From NCBI GenBank assembly GCA_019321725.1, contig CM033108.1:15885799-15949798 (forward strand): a DNA stretch of 64,000 nt, given 5' to 3'. Under the pieces are notes generated by a model that saw nothing but the letters and a program-made list of their open reading frames with translations, was not told the DNA's origin and searched no databases. Of the stretch, positions 33,333 to 45,599 are shown in pieces. Position numbers and translations under genes: made by a program. This stretch comes from Paulownia fortunei. Its lineage: Eukaryota > Streptophyta > Magnoliopsida > Lamiales > Paulowniaceae. Within the stretch, counting starts at the first letter, position 1. The number at the start of each line of letters is the position of its first letter.

Positions 33333-35551
33333 TGTAATGCCCAATTATCTCCTATATACCCAATAATAAGCATCTTGCATAAATATGTATCTAATCAATA
33401 TGAATTATCGGATTATGGCATACAATTAGTATGATTGCACGAATATGAATAATTGTTACTATATGCTCCAGTTATGCTTTAACATGAGTTCAAACTTTTG
33501 TTTCTTTATTTAACAAATTCCTTAAGTGTCTTTTTTGCAGTGAAAAAACTTGGTATCTCGATTAAGGAAGATGGATGCGTTGAATGACCATGAAATGAAT
33601 TATTTGTATTAATCCATACTAGTTATATGCTAAAGTAATTATTTTTCTAAATATTTGCTAGAAATATGTTATATTTGTCTAAGAACTAAAAATATGCAAA
33701 ATGGTGCTATTTGATTGGTAGGTTAACTAGGTTGCATGAAACCATTCTAAATCGCATTGCACTTGATTATAACACCAAAGCATCAATTTTTGTCATCTCC
33801 CTAGCCCATAAATATGGCTCTTTGCATGAAAAGACACCAAGCATGAGTTAACCAATCATCACCCTCTACTTACCTCTATTTGAAACGTCAAAGAAGTCAT
33901 TTTTAGCCATATTTTCTTGTGGAAGCTCCTAAAAAATGACTAACTTTCTTCTCCAAAGTTTTTCCCAATTTTCTACACTCTCATACTAACAAAAAATTGA
34001 ATTTAATCCATAGGAATCCCTAGAACACAAGCTAAAACAAGTTTTCACCCTTTCAAGCTTAAAACCCATTGATTTTGGAGTTTAATTCCAATGTAATCAA
34101 AGTATATTCCTTTTTAATGTTTCTTATGATGAATTTATGATTTCTTGGATAGTTACATGTTTTTGTATAAATGAAAACTCAAGTGGATAGACTTGAAGTC
34201 AAAACTAAGCTAGTTAAGCTAGTTTCTAGCAAAATTGATAGTCTTGTGAAATATGCTTAATTTACTTATTTCTATTATTATTGTAATGATTATATTATGT
34301 GTGTAAGTTCCTATGTATGACTGAGAATAATAGCAATTAGTTTGCTTAATTAATGGTTAGAATCAAGTTAACCTAAAATTAAATTTACTCATGTTAATTT
34401 AGATTGTATTCAAGTTTTGGGGGTTGCCCTAATATTTATGTTTGAATTATTAGTTATTTAAATACTGCCCTAATATTTAATATCTTGAATTAGTAGTAAA
34501 ATATAGAATATGCATTGTTTTTGAGGTCATGTAATTGATATAGAATTATTTACAAAAGATTGAAAAGTGTATATGATTTTAATTAGAATAGATTATGTGA
34601 TTTATTAAAATAATATTGAAAAGTACATGATTTTATTATGTTAGGCCTTTAACATATCCTATCTTCCAAAAAGATTAACATTTTCACTTGGCATAAAGTG
34701 GACTTTAGGTAAGTTGAAACTTTCATTTGCTGTATCACAAGAATCATATAATGTTGTTCATGTTTTAATGTGATTGTCATTATTAGTCAAATGAGGTAAT
34801 GTTTGATGCATACATTATTCATGAAGCATGATACTACTAAGAATATAATGAGATTTTTGAAAAAAAAGTATGGTACTTGATTGATGGTCGGGTAGGCAAG
34901 GGATGCAGGAGGGACTAGTAGACATAACAAATGGTGGTAAAAACTTGAGGTTGAAAATTTAGTATAAAAAGCCACAATGAATGAGACAAAATACGGCTAA
35001 TACCTGAAGTTGAAAGACCAAGTATGAAAACCCTATATTATTCTCTTATTAGCCAATCATTACGAACAAGTTTCAAAAATCACAGTCCATTACTATTAGT
35101 TAGGTACCACACTTCATAGGCCCTGAAAATAATTTATGTATTAAGCATTTACCTCATTAGATTCATGTGATGCAGGTAAAAATATACATGTTTAGAGATT
35201 GGCTGAGTCTCCAGAGTTGCTGGATAGAGATTTCTCCAGATGCCATGCTTTGAGCTATTTTTGTAGCCTATTTTGAAAACTCTATTTTGTTTTTAAATAA
35301 GCCGCTCTGTTATGGTTTTGTAAATAGATATGTGTTAAACTATAGATGGGATAATAACATTACTTACTTAATGTAAATGGTGTGTTTATAATGAAATGAA
35401 ACAATAAGTGAATTCAAATTATTTTCTTTATATAACCAAAAAGGAAAACTTTTATTAAAACCATAACTCTAGTATTGATGAAAAGTTAACATTTCTTGAC
35501 TTAACAGTATCAACTTGTTTAGGTTCTATGATTAGCTTAAGGGGCATTACG
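33333..35551 (+). mobile_element. Solo LTR, family B, nested in a family A LTR
   Basis: It starts TGTAATGCCCAATTATCTCC and ends AAGGGGCATTACG, where CA has decayed to CG. It is collinear with 5129-6261 plus 10771-11895. Length 2219 bp. TTTTT lies on each side (33328-33332 and 35552-35556); because it is homopolymeric, this TSD is weaker evidence. Continuity of the family A LTR across it supports the boundaries. No internal genes. Confidence 0.88.
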
Positions 35552-37826
35552 TTTTTATTCAAAATCAATAGATTTTATAGGGCCCTTGACCCACCTACTA
35601 TACACTGGAAAGAGCTTTACATAATATCAATAATCAAATGGCCAATAATAGATATATCCAGTTAAGTGGACCATCCTCTCGTGACCCCCCAGAGGTACAC
35701 ACCCTATCTTCCCCTGTGATCATCTGAGAAGTATCCCACCTGGAGCATCAATCATAACAAAGGTACAATCAAGTGGAGCATCCTCTCGTTATCACCAAAG
35801 GTTCATCCCTTGTTTTCCCTTGTGATATATTGAGAAGTATCTCACTTGTGGTACCCAAAAATCATGACTCAAAACACTAGTAGTGGCTAATAAACATCTT
35901 TATACATGAAAATCATTTCACAAATCATATCGTGCATGCATGAACCTCAACTATACTTGTATGCCATGCATGCACATGCAAATGCTCATGAATGGTGTAT
36001 TCAATATGAAATGCAAGTCATCTTGCTCTCAACATGTTTCAAGAATCATGAGCCTGTTAAGGTAAGTAATATACTTGTCATCCAATCAATGTAAATATCA
36101 TCAACGTATTAGGCATAAATATTTCAAAACGTATTATGTTCATGCACTATATTTGCAAATAGCTATTTACTTATCTTTCACTTAGTTGGTGATTTAGTCT
36201 AGATTTGTTTAGTATTCCTCTCCAACTTTAGATGAAAAATAGCCTGTAATATTACCCATTCTAAGACCTTAAACACCAAACTATCTTGGTAACAATAAAG
36301 CTTTTACAAATTAGAATCAAATATAGTCCTGCAAATACCTTTATTTCTCATCTTAGATACATGTAAACATCATGTAATTGAAATATTATAACTATAATAG
36401 CATGTACGTAATTGTTAAAACTCAATAGCCACATGTTTAGGTTGAAATATGTCCAATTTAGTTACATAATAATTTTGACATCCTTAAACATATCGAATCA
36501 CTCCCAAATTTTTACCACACTTGTCTAACTTGTAGAGAAATGTAACCATATTATAGACTTACCAATACTCACTGATTTACCTCAGCAAAACCACCCCCTA
36601 TCACAACACAAAAATTGCAAGTTTTATCATAATAGTTTTGAGTATCTCTTTAAATATCAAACCATATTTCAATTTCTAACCTTTCTAAACTTACATACAT
36701 CACCTAACATCATATATAAACACATATATGGAAAAATATATAGGTTTTATTCAAGTTATTATACATATATAAAGCTTTAAAGACTAAAAAATAAGCAAGC
36801 ATGCAGTTTTTGTCCCTAATGATTTCTATTGTGATTTTACAAGTAAAAATCCATTTTTTGTGAACTAAAAGACCATAAGTAACATACTAACATGATTATA
36901 AATAATAATAGAAGATTTAAAAATCATAAACCCTTAAAAAATTCAAGAACTAAAATAAAAATATGAGTAAAGCTCACCTATGCACAGTTTTAAGCTTCTA
37001 CTTGCTCCTCGTTACTTCCCTTTGCTTTCTTCACTTTTTCTTTACTTGGGATCACTTGAGAGCAACTTCTAAAATCTAATATAGAGGTTTGGAAGATGAA
37101 ATAGCTTAGAAAATAGTTTTTGGCCATAGTTCATTGCTTAGAAATGAAGAAAGCTTGAGGTGTCATCACTTAAGGTGTCAAAGCATAAGATGGCAACACT
37201 TGTGATTTCAAAGCATACGATGGCAACACTTATGATATCAAAGCATGAGGTGTTAAGTATGAAGTGTTCAACCATGAGGTGTTGTGTGGTGGTTCAAATC
37301 GAATATTATACACACTTTATACAACTCTAATCCAATGTTTTTCAATATTTGTTTATCTATTTATAATCTATTTTAATTGTAGTAACATCGGATAAAAAAT
37401 TCTAGCCTAATTTCTTAACTGTTCATTCGATCTCTAAACTGATTAACCTCCGATTCTTAAATAATTATCTAGTTTGCATTTCTACAATCATATGCACATA
37501 TGGACCTTGTAATATGACACTTAAATCACATTATATCATTTTCAATATCCCAACTATGTTAATTTATGGATGTGTACTTTTAAAACACCTTGATCCAATT
37601 GATTCGAATCATATAAGCTTACTAGTAACACTTTTAACACTTCCAAAATTATATCATATAACCTATGAATATGCAATTTATTGACCAATTTATTCTTTTT
37701 CTTAACTAAATATTGAATTACCTAAATAGGCTATAAGATCTCAATAACTAACATCATGTGCTAGCATTGAGGGCTAATGATTAAGAACGATATATAAGAT
37801 GCCATGTAAATGTTAATGCAAATTAT
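35552..37826 (-). mobile_element. Diverged family A LTR, remaining part
   Basis: Markers shared with family A LTRs occur in order: GGGCCCTTGACC, CCATGCATGCACATGCAAATGC, TCACTTAGTTGGTG, GATTTGTTTAGTATTCCTCTCC, CATCTTAGATACATGTAAAC, AATTTTTACCACACTT, and AAGATGCCATGTAAATGTTAATGC. The last phrase corresponds to about 315-345 of the solo LTR at 242, so only the outermost 65-70 bp are missing. It is the oldest-looking family A copy here. Confidence 0.78.
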
Positions 37827-38035
37827 CATATAAGTAGAATCCAATATAGTCTCTTAAATACCATAATTTCTCCTCTTAGATACATGTAAATATCTTGTAA
37901 TTGAAGTATTATAACTCTAATAACATATACCTAATATCCAATAATCTTTGTGCTTTCAATGTGGGTATAATCAAGAATTTAGAGCTTTTTACAATTCCAA
38001 TAAAGGTGAGCAGTTCCTTTCCAGGAGGTTAAAAA
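37827..38035. other. Partial family A LTR scrap and unassigned junction
   Basis: 37827-37935 repeats LTR-internal sequence (ATCCAATATAGTCTC..ATTTCTC..CTTAGATACATGTAAA) already seen at 36305-36370, so it is a second small LTR fragment. 37936-38035 matches nothing else I can identify. Confidence 0.45.
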
Positions 38036-39428
38036 GTTATTATCTTTCTCTAACAATCTATAGTAGCATGATACTTTGACAACCAATTCATACCCAAAAT
38101 CATATCATAGTCATTCATGGCCAATACAACTAAATCAGTGTAGAGTTGTCTATTTTCAATGGGAATAACATAATTTCTTAAAACATGGTTAGTTTGTTTT
38201 GAATCTCCATAAGGGATTATCATATTGTAAATGATCTTAACAGTATCAGGTATTCTACCTAGCCTCTTCACATACTCAGGGGATATAAATGATTGTGTAG
38301 CTCTAGAATCAAACAATACAAATGTTGGAATACCAAAGATAGAGAATTTACTTGTTACCACTGCTAGGTTCACCTCAACATCTGATCTAGTGATTGTAAA
38401 GACTCTAGCTGACACTTTTCTTTGTCTTGTTGAATTTAGATTATCTGGGCATGTTCTGGGAATATGTATGACATTCCCACACACAAAGCAGGTTCTAGTC
38501 TTTGTAGGCTAGAATCCACTATACAAACAACCACATTTAGGACATCAGTTTTTTTCCTTGATCAATCTTTGTACGCTTACTCTAATCCTACTATTGTTAC
38601 TCTTATCTTCGTTGGAATTTAGATTTTTTATTATGCATTTGAAACAGTCTCTTCTTTTAATTTCCAACCAATCATGGCCCTTGTCCTTGGTTAAATTGGT
38701 GTCAAATCTCCTTAACATAGGAAATTATAAGTTCTACTTGTTATGTTACTATTGCCCTCTCAGTAATTTATGAGTATGTCACTCCTTCGATTCCTGCCAT
38801 ATCCATATTTTTATATAGCTCTGGTCTTAAGCCTTTAAGAAAATTTTCAACTTTCAATGCATTAGTATTGACCATATGTGTGGCAAATCTAGACAACTGT
38901 TCAAATTTACGTATTTGTTATCCATGTGTCATAGTTCCCTACCATAGTTGTATAAATTCATTCATCTTAATTGCATGAACTAAAGGTGTGAAGTATTTAT
39001 TTGAAAATAACTTTTTGAATTCATCCCAAATCCTGATAGTGGTGTGATTGATGCTCCTCATAGTATCCCACCAATGTCCAACACTGCCTTGAAGTATAAA
39101 GGATGGACATATTATTTTCTCTTATTCTAAAACTCTACTGTACTGAAACATGTTTTCTAAAGTTCTCAACTAATCTTTTGCAGTTGTAGGATCTAATGCA
39201 TCCTCAAACATCAGTGAGTTTAGTTTTCTGAATCTTTCTCCAACTATCTCCAACTATTCTACTTGGGCCCATATCCCTCTCCTATATAAGTTGTTGAATT
39301 TGTTCTGATTATCGTTCAACGAGCTCTGTAAGTCAATAAATGATAACATCACGATCAATATTTGGAATAGGTGTCTCCTCTCCATCTTTTTCAACAAAAC
39401 CATGTGGGCCTCTCCTAACGGGCGTTAT
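38036..39428 (-). pseudogene. Family A-like gypsy gag and protease fragment
   Basis: Gag remains run from about 39410 down to about 38530 and include LENMFQYSRV, VGHWWDTMRS and KKLFSNKYFTPLV phrases close to the family A gag at 29274-29531. The zinc knuckle pair is at about 38450-38540; the second knuckle is CFVCGNVIHIPRTC. The protease is open from 38484 to 38050. Its active site reads LFDSRATQSF, where the family has DSGAT, so the glycine is replaced by Arg. A YDMILGMNWL segment ends the domain. RT and the rest are missing, and no LTR or PBS adjoins directly. Many stops occur in gag. Confidence 0.85.
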
Positions 39429-40838
39429 TGATTTGGACTTGAACTTAAAATAAATTGTATAATTAATCCAATTAATTATTTTAGCCCAAACTCATTTAAT
39501 TAATTCCATCTAACCCACCTAATCAAATTAGGTCCAACTAAATAATCTAATTATTTAATTAAGTAACTTAATTTATGGTCTACATAATTAAATTGATCTA
39601 ATCAAATAATTGTTTCACTCCAATTGGGTGTTCTAATATGATTATATATAATTAAATAATTTATTATTTAAATAAACAATTAATTCAACTCATAAATTAA
39701 TTTAAGCCTTAATTAATTATTCTCCATTAATTAATCTGATCCAACTCCTTGAATTAATTCCTAAATTAGAAATATTTTATCTCAAATTGTGTGTGACCTT
39801 TTAGGTTCACAACTCAACTAGCAGTAGACTTGCAATATTTGTAACTTATGAATGATAATTATTTTGATTAATTATTCTAATTAATTAATCCGCTCCTTAA
39901 TTTCAAAAATCTCACAAGTTATGAAAAACACCTAGCAAGTGTATCATGACTACCTAGGCTTAGGTTAAATAGCAAGTGAACCTATTTCAATTACGAGTAT
40001 CATACACGAAAAGTCCTTATGTTAAGGAATCTCCCGATTGAGTTCAGGGCATAGATTAATAGTTGAAACTCTAATTGCTCAATAACTATGATTCCATCTC
40101 AAGTTTAAATGACTCATGATGAATCGTTGTTAGAAAATCTTGTCTAACATTCATCCTGCTTTGGCCAAGGACTTATGAGTCACAAACTATAAAAATATAG
40201 AAGATTCACTTATTCTGCCAGATAAGTGATGGATCATTTGTTGGCCACTCATTAACCTTCATACATATCAATGCAACATCTAACATACCCCATTTGTGAT
40301 TGTCAGACAATCAGAAGATACATCAAAATAGCAAGCGACATGCACAAGGGTACCATCGGTGCCTCAAGTCTAAGAACTAATCATGTACTATCATAATATA
40401 GAATTATTTATATTGACAAACAATGTTTCAAATTAAGCATTTCCAATGAGCCTATTCAGTGTACCTATTCTCTAACAAGCACCCACATACGTGCACTAGC
40501 ATCACTACACTAATGTCCATGGAGCAATATATCCTCCTCATGAAAGCATACGTTGTATGCGTGAGTCTATTAAGTTATTCGATGTCCAATCTCAAAAAGC
40601 CCTCAACTCAGAACTAATTTAAGACCAAAGCCATAGAAGTATATTCCAAGATCACCATCAAATGCGTGATCGCGCCCTATAACTAATTTTGGTCTAGAGA
40701 CTTTATCTAATTACTATATGCAATTAAAGATAAAGAAATTTTCCTATTTTATTAATATGATTTAAAAATGATTGTTTTTATAAGTAGAAGAATATAAAAG
40801 ATGCCCAATGTAATTGGCATACCAGGTACTACTCTAAT
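39429..40838 (-). mobile_element. Family C (copia) LTR, 5' portion
   Basis: It contains ATTAATTAAT-rich stretches and the phrase TGTGTGACCTTTTAGGTTCACAACT, shared with 47820-47840 and 62110-62135. The right end, read on the minus strand, approximates the family start (ATTAGAGTAGTACCTGGTATGCC). The LTR 3' half is absent; it adjoins the gypsy gag fragment at 39428. Confidence 0.78.
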
Positions 40839-40859
40839 GTATACATGTCAGTTTTGATC

Positions 40860-41345
40860 TCAACCAATCCAGCAAGACATGTCACTTTGCCATATTTTAG
40901 CCTTGCCTTCAACTACAATGTTCAGAGCAACCTTGAGTTTTTATGTACTGGCTTTGGGTCCTCCCTATCGTACATACCTTAAATAAAAGTGGGTTAGCTA
41001 GCTTCCCCATCAACAAATTACACAACTGAGGTATCACTACAACCTTCGCCGCAATAAGGAACTCATTCCCAAGAATGATATCAAAGTCATTAAGGGAGAC
41101 AACCATAAACCCACATAATTCATTCCAAGAGCCAATAATCAAATCAACATTGACTATTCCCTCGATCAGCTTTGCCTCCAAATTAGCAGCTTGAATATGA
41201 CTAGTATGTGGGAATAGACTCAATACACCATGGCCAACACCTCTTCGTTGTTCACAATGACCTTCACATATATTAGGCTTTTCTAACTTAGGGGCTTGCC
41301 CTGAATTGCAACCAACAATTGTAGATGATTGACCCGACATGGGCT
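40860..41345 (-). pseudogene. Family D gypsy protease region, broken
   Basis: Minus-strand frames carry a WNELCGFMVVSLNDFDIILG segment and then NEFLIAAKVVVIPQL. This is the later part of a gypsy protease domain (the DFD-ILG-FL pattern of chromovirus-like proteases). The DTG active-site portion is disrupted and not recognised. The pol gene downstream is absent. It follows the family D gag at 41346-42340 in the same orientation. Confidence 0.65.
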
Positions 41346-42340
41346 ACATCATCTCTATTATTTGTTTTCATAATATGTACATTCAACTTCCCACGTTGAG
41401 TGTAATCTCACATCTGGTGGTCATCATTATAGAGGTAACAACCCTTTCTTGTCTTGTCCATAAGAGGTTGGGACTCCTCAGAGTTACTCAATGGCACCTT
41501 CTTGGTCTTCTTTTTGATGAATTTCTCTTCTTTACTTTGCTTGCGAGTTTCCCCTTGTCCTTACCGATACCCTTCTTCTTCATTCAAGATTCGGGCCACC
41601 AACAACTAAAAAATCCACAAGACTATCAGTAGCAATTATGGAGGAAGGCAAATCATTAATCCCTTGCCTCAAAAAGTTCAAATTAGGCCCAAGTTTGAAA
41701 TTTAACCAAAATGTTGAACAATTTATCCTCCTTTTGGACATCTCCCTCACGTCAAGCATCAACAAACTGAATTCTTTCACATGGTCTCTCACCGTCCCCA
41801 TATGGTTTAACTTATGCAGGGACTCTCTCGCAATCCAGGGGGTATTACAGGGTAATAATTAAACATTCAACACTTTCTTTAATATATCCCATGTTCTAAT
41901 CTTCTCATAATTTACACTAGCATCCTTTGAAAGACGTGTAGTGAGATATATGCTGGTGATAGAGACATTCTTAACATCTAGGACATGTGGAACCGTGAAA
42001 TATGTTTCTATGTCCAAGAGAAAATTCTCCAACTCTTTGGCACTACTTGTGCTTCCAAAGGGTTCAGGATCATGAAATCACACTTTGGATAAAAATAGAT
42101 AGTTCTTCGGGGACCTGGCACTAACAACCCTCTTCAGTATATGAAGTTCCATGTTTAATACATCAATTTTCATATCTATAGTATTTGTAAGGATACTCAC
42201 ATCTTTAAAGACTGAAACGATCTTTTCTTCAGCAAAATTGAGCAACTCTCTCACCAACTTCAATAAATTCTCAACCAAACATTGCAGGTCCCAAATTTAT
42301 TAGAATATAGCCACCATTGAAGACTCTGATGGTTGTCCAA
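41346..42340 (-). pseudogene. Family D gypsy gag, broken
   Basis: Pieces in order on the minus strand: an N-terminal coiled segment with LHILKRVVSARSPK (about 42120), a KVPEPFGSTSSAKELENFLLD-like capsid start (about 42000-42070) and ETYFTVPHV. Next come GTVRDHVKEFSLLMLDVREMS (41740-41801) and LRQGINDLPSSIIATDSLVDF (41590-41660). A degenerate zinc knuckle follows at about 41400-41450, where CYLYNDDHQM* stands for the usual C-x2-C-x4-H-x4-C. The phrases are typical of plant gypsy gag. Frameshifts and stops separate them. Overlapping plus-strand open frames at 41339-41862 are antisense shadows. Confidence 0.82.
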
Positions 42341-42440
42341 GTAAGTCCTCTGCCCTCTGCATCCTTCCCTATAATGCGAGGATAAGATCTTATAGTATAT
42401 TTTGATCAACCGTACACCAAAATAAAATATTAAAACCTTA

Positions 42441-42457
42441 GTTATGCTCCGATACCA
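42441..42457 (-). promoter_or_regulatory. Primer binding site of family D element
   Basis: The minus strand reads TGGTATCGGAGCATAAC, one change from TGGTATCAGAGC, two bases inside the LTR end. It defines the 5' boundary of this element. Confidence 0.88.
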
Positions 42458-42459
42458 TT

Positions 42460-43931
42460 TGCCATAATGATCTCAAAATCTAAGAATTTCTTTTGCTTGA
42501 TTTTCTACCCAACCTATGGCTTGATTGCACACCAATCAGTTAATATTTTACTCCTTTACATACTCATGTCTAAAATAGTCTAAGTGTTTTTATTTTTCAA
42601 GCAAATGTATACACATACATGCACAATGTAAAGACAACATATTGAATTTATAAGAACAATCCCAACCTCATATTCCTTTACAAAGGTTTTGCCAAGGCTT
42701 TTACATATTGATCAAAATATGCAGTTGTTGGCCAATATTAATAGACAACAGAAATAATGTGCGGTGGACATCCCCCACTACTAGGAAAATTGACTAATCA
42801 TATGTCGGTGGGTGTCAATATCTTCTATTTAGCCTATCCCTTAATGTGCCAGTGTCGAGCAATTTTCAAAGAGTAGAACTGCCCAACCGCCCCACATAGC
42901 CTTCACTTGCCTTAGAATAGTCACAATGTTTAACCATCAGCGTGTCCAGGCATTGGGTAACAATATTCCTTATGCACAAATTAGTGTACTTGGTAGCCCT
43001 ATGCATGTGCATTCTACATGTTCCTTGCATATACTGAGTCCAAGTTTCCCATAACCTGCCATAATATTTGACAAGTTACCTCCCTAACTCATACAGTCCT
43101 TGGCACTTGCACACAGAACTCAACTAATAGGTAGCACCATTCTACACATTGCCCAATAACTCGCCCATATGTGCCCTGTATGTGTTAGCCATCGTGCTGC
43201 AAACATTAGCTAACACCCATATAATGACCACATAGTGCACAATACAACCAACTGATGGGATCAGGTTGACCTACATGCGGGTTAGTCTGTCGACCTAAGA
43301 TGTACCTCGAGCTAAGATATGGTGTACACTACAAAGTCATGCCGAGCTATAGTAGGGGCCTAGGGACCGCCAGGTAGGAAGGGCTCCAAGGACCTTTTTC
43401 CCCCAGTAATAAGCTTAAAAATAGTTTTGTTCATGATAACAATAGTTATTAACAAACTGAGAAAGCACACCCACCTTATCTCAAGTTCAAGGCATTAGAT
43501 CAAGCCACCATTTGCTCTTATGTGATCCTTGTGATGTTCATTTTCATTCCAAGGTCCTAACTCAAACCATGTTTTGAACCACCCAATGTGTGCTTAGGGT
43601 CAGCACTCCATTGTGCTACCCGTCTGCTCTGTACTACCTACCATCACCCGATGGATACTAAGCCACAACTCAGCACTATCCCAACATGTACTAAAAAACT
43701 CTAAGTTGTCAAAATGCCTCATTTCAATGTGTTATGTGCTGCCAACTAGCATATGTCATAGTACCAACACTTAGTTAAAATGAGGTGCCACATTATACTA
43801 GCACCTATCCCTTGCTAGCACGCAAACCTATCGTGCCACGGCACCTAAGATTCTAAAGGGTTGATGGTATCTTAGTAGAAGACACCATTTCAGACCCTTT
43901 ATCAAAGCATAAAGCTCAACTTGGCATTACA
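42460..43931 (-). mobile_element. 5' LTR of family D gypsy element
   Basis: Read on the minus strand it starts TGTAATGCCAAGTTGAGC at 43931 and ends CATTATGGCA at 42460, 1472 bp, with TG..CA ends and the PBS next to it. No second copy is in the window, so the left limit rests on the PBS and the right limit on the TG start. GC content is higher than in the surroundings (for example 43260-43400). Confidence 0.68.
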
Positions 43932-45120
43932 AAAAAAATTCATTGGATACATAAATACAATGTATGAAATAAATATGAAGAGCAAAAATAGTTTTTTTTT
44001 TCTTTTTTTACCAAAAATAATTATTTGTCTTCATGCAAATAAGCAATTTTGTTGCTCAAATTTCATTGTATTAACACAAATTAATAGGTATTCTTGGTTT
44101 CATTAGTGGCGAAGATTTTTTAATACCAACCTTTTTAAGGTGTTGCATGTTCAAAAAAATCTTTATAAAGTATTGTATTTTGGATTCCATTACTTTTATG
44201 AAAGATATTATTTTGATCAGGGGTTAAATGAAAGTTTTTGTAATAAATCAAAGTTAATTGAAAGCATTAATATATCAAAATAGCTTCCAAGGCTAAACGA
44301 AGTTTTTTTGTAATAACGGAACAAAGTGTTTCCAAGACAATAAAATAGGGGAATTAAGAAAATTTAAACTATTTTATTATTAGAATAACACTAGTATATA
44401 CAAAATTATATTTTTTTCTATCCTTTGATTTTGATTTAACCTTTTACTTTTCCTTTGGATCATGACCCACAATGTCCCCTAAACACATTGATAACGTTTA
44501 GTTTTTCTATTTATTTATCTTGTATTAATGTGGTGATTCTCTGATTGGTTGGGATATGATGTTCAATTCCTCTTAACGGATATCTAATTCGATGATGGGT
44601 TCTCGCTTGTGATTAGAATAAAATGTTAGAGGTGCCGGGGTGTTCCAGTGAAATGGTTAAGTCAAAACTTGAATAACGGTACATGTAGAGAGAGAGCTAA
44701 GAGCATAAATGCCTAAAAGATGAACATACCATGCAATAAAGAGGGAATGGGATACTTAAAGGTGTTTAAAAGGGATCATGTTCCCCTATATGGCAGGGTG
44801 CATGTACTGATAAAGTCTCTTCCATTCTTAAGCCTAATACACTTGGTGCATCAGACTATTAGGCTCCCAAGAATATTATTGGGCCTATCATTCAACCTCA
44901 ACTTGGCAGGGTGCTGAGGTGGAACTTTGCTTGGTTCAAGCACTTATGCTCGACCAGGTCAAGTCATAGTCTTACCTCTCATCCCAATTAGGTTTGAATT
45001 ATTGTGCAAGTGGAGTATTAGCCTAGCCTAATATAGGTCGAGGGCCATGTCGATAGCATGTCTTAAGGGGAGTTCACCCAAGGTGAGAAAGGTAATTATT
45101 TGTTATGCATCAATTTCACT
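43932..45120. other. Unassigned region
   Basis: No protein similarity recognised and no match to other families in the window. 44000-44450 is AT-rich. 44600-45060 is GC-richer and leads into the tandem array. Small open frames here look like chance. Confidence 0.4.
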
Positions 45121-45384
45121 ACCTTTTGGGTTGAGAAAGCTCTTCTTCAACCTCACTAGAGGTTGGGGTAAGGTAGTTTTGCCTCGATTTTGCTATGTGA
45201 ATGGCCGATTGGGCTCTGCCTTGACCTTAGTAAATGTTGGGTGGAGAGAGCTTTACCTCAATCTCACAAAGTGTTTGGTCGAAGGAGCTTTGCCTCAATC
45301 TCACAAAGTGTCTGGCTGATGAAGCTTTGCTTCGACCTCTTAAGTTTTGGGTCATGAAGCCTGCCCAACCCCTCTAGCCTAAGT
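45121..45384 (+). repeat. Imperfect 37-bp tandem array, about seven units
   Basis: Units share a pattern of GAAGCTTTGCCTCAATCTCA followed by CAAAGTGTTTGG with variations. The two central units (45240-45316) are nearly identical; the outer ones are diverged. Unit ends TTGG or TGG recur every 35-39 bases. It is not CRISPR-like, because there are no unique spacers between constant repeats. Confidence 0.7.
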
Positions 45385-45599
45385 TATGGCCATGCCCTTG
45401 ACCTACTCATCGAGGCTTAACTTTCACGAATAACCACTATAGTTTACATTTTTCTTTGCTTCAAAGGAGTCACTTAAACTTTTGGGGCTTGACTATCTCC
45501 AATAACCTCAAGAAGAAGTTTGTCGTCTCTTTAGCCAAAAATCATTTACTAATACGTAATAACCAAAAATTTCTATTTAAATAACACAAAGTAAAATAT
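45385..45599. other. Junction between tandem array and Athila/Tat-like remnant
   Basis: A GACCTACTCATCGAGG to GGGGCTTGACTATCTCC stretch. It may be 3' noncoding sequence of the family E element that follows, but nothing in it decides this. Confidence 0.3.

Noticed and set aside
41339..41862. Two plus-strand open frames
   Set aside because: They are antisense to the family D gag, whose conserved phrases are on the minus strand.
45121..45384. CRISPR-like direct repeats
   Set aside because: Units are contiguous and diverge gradually, with no unique spacers, and the genome context is plant.
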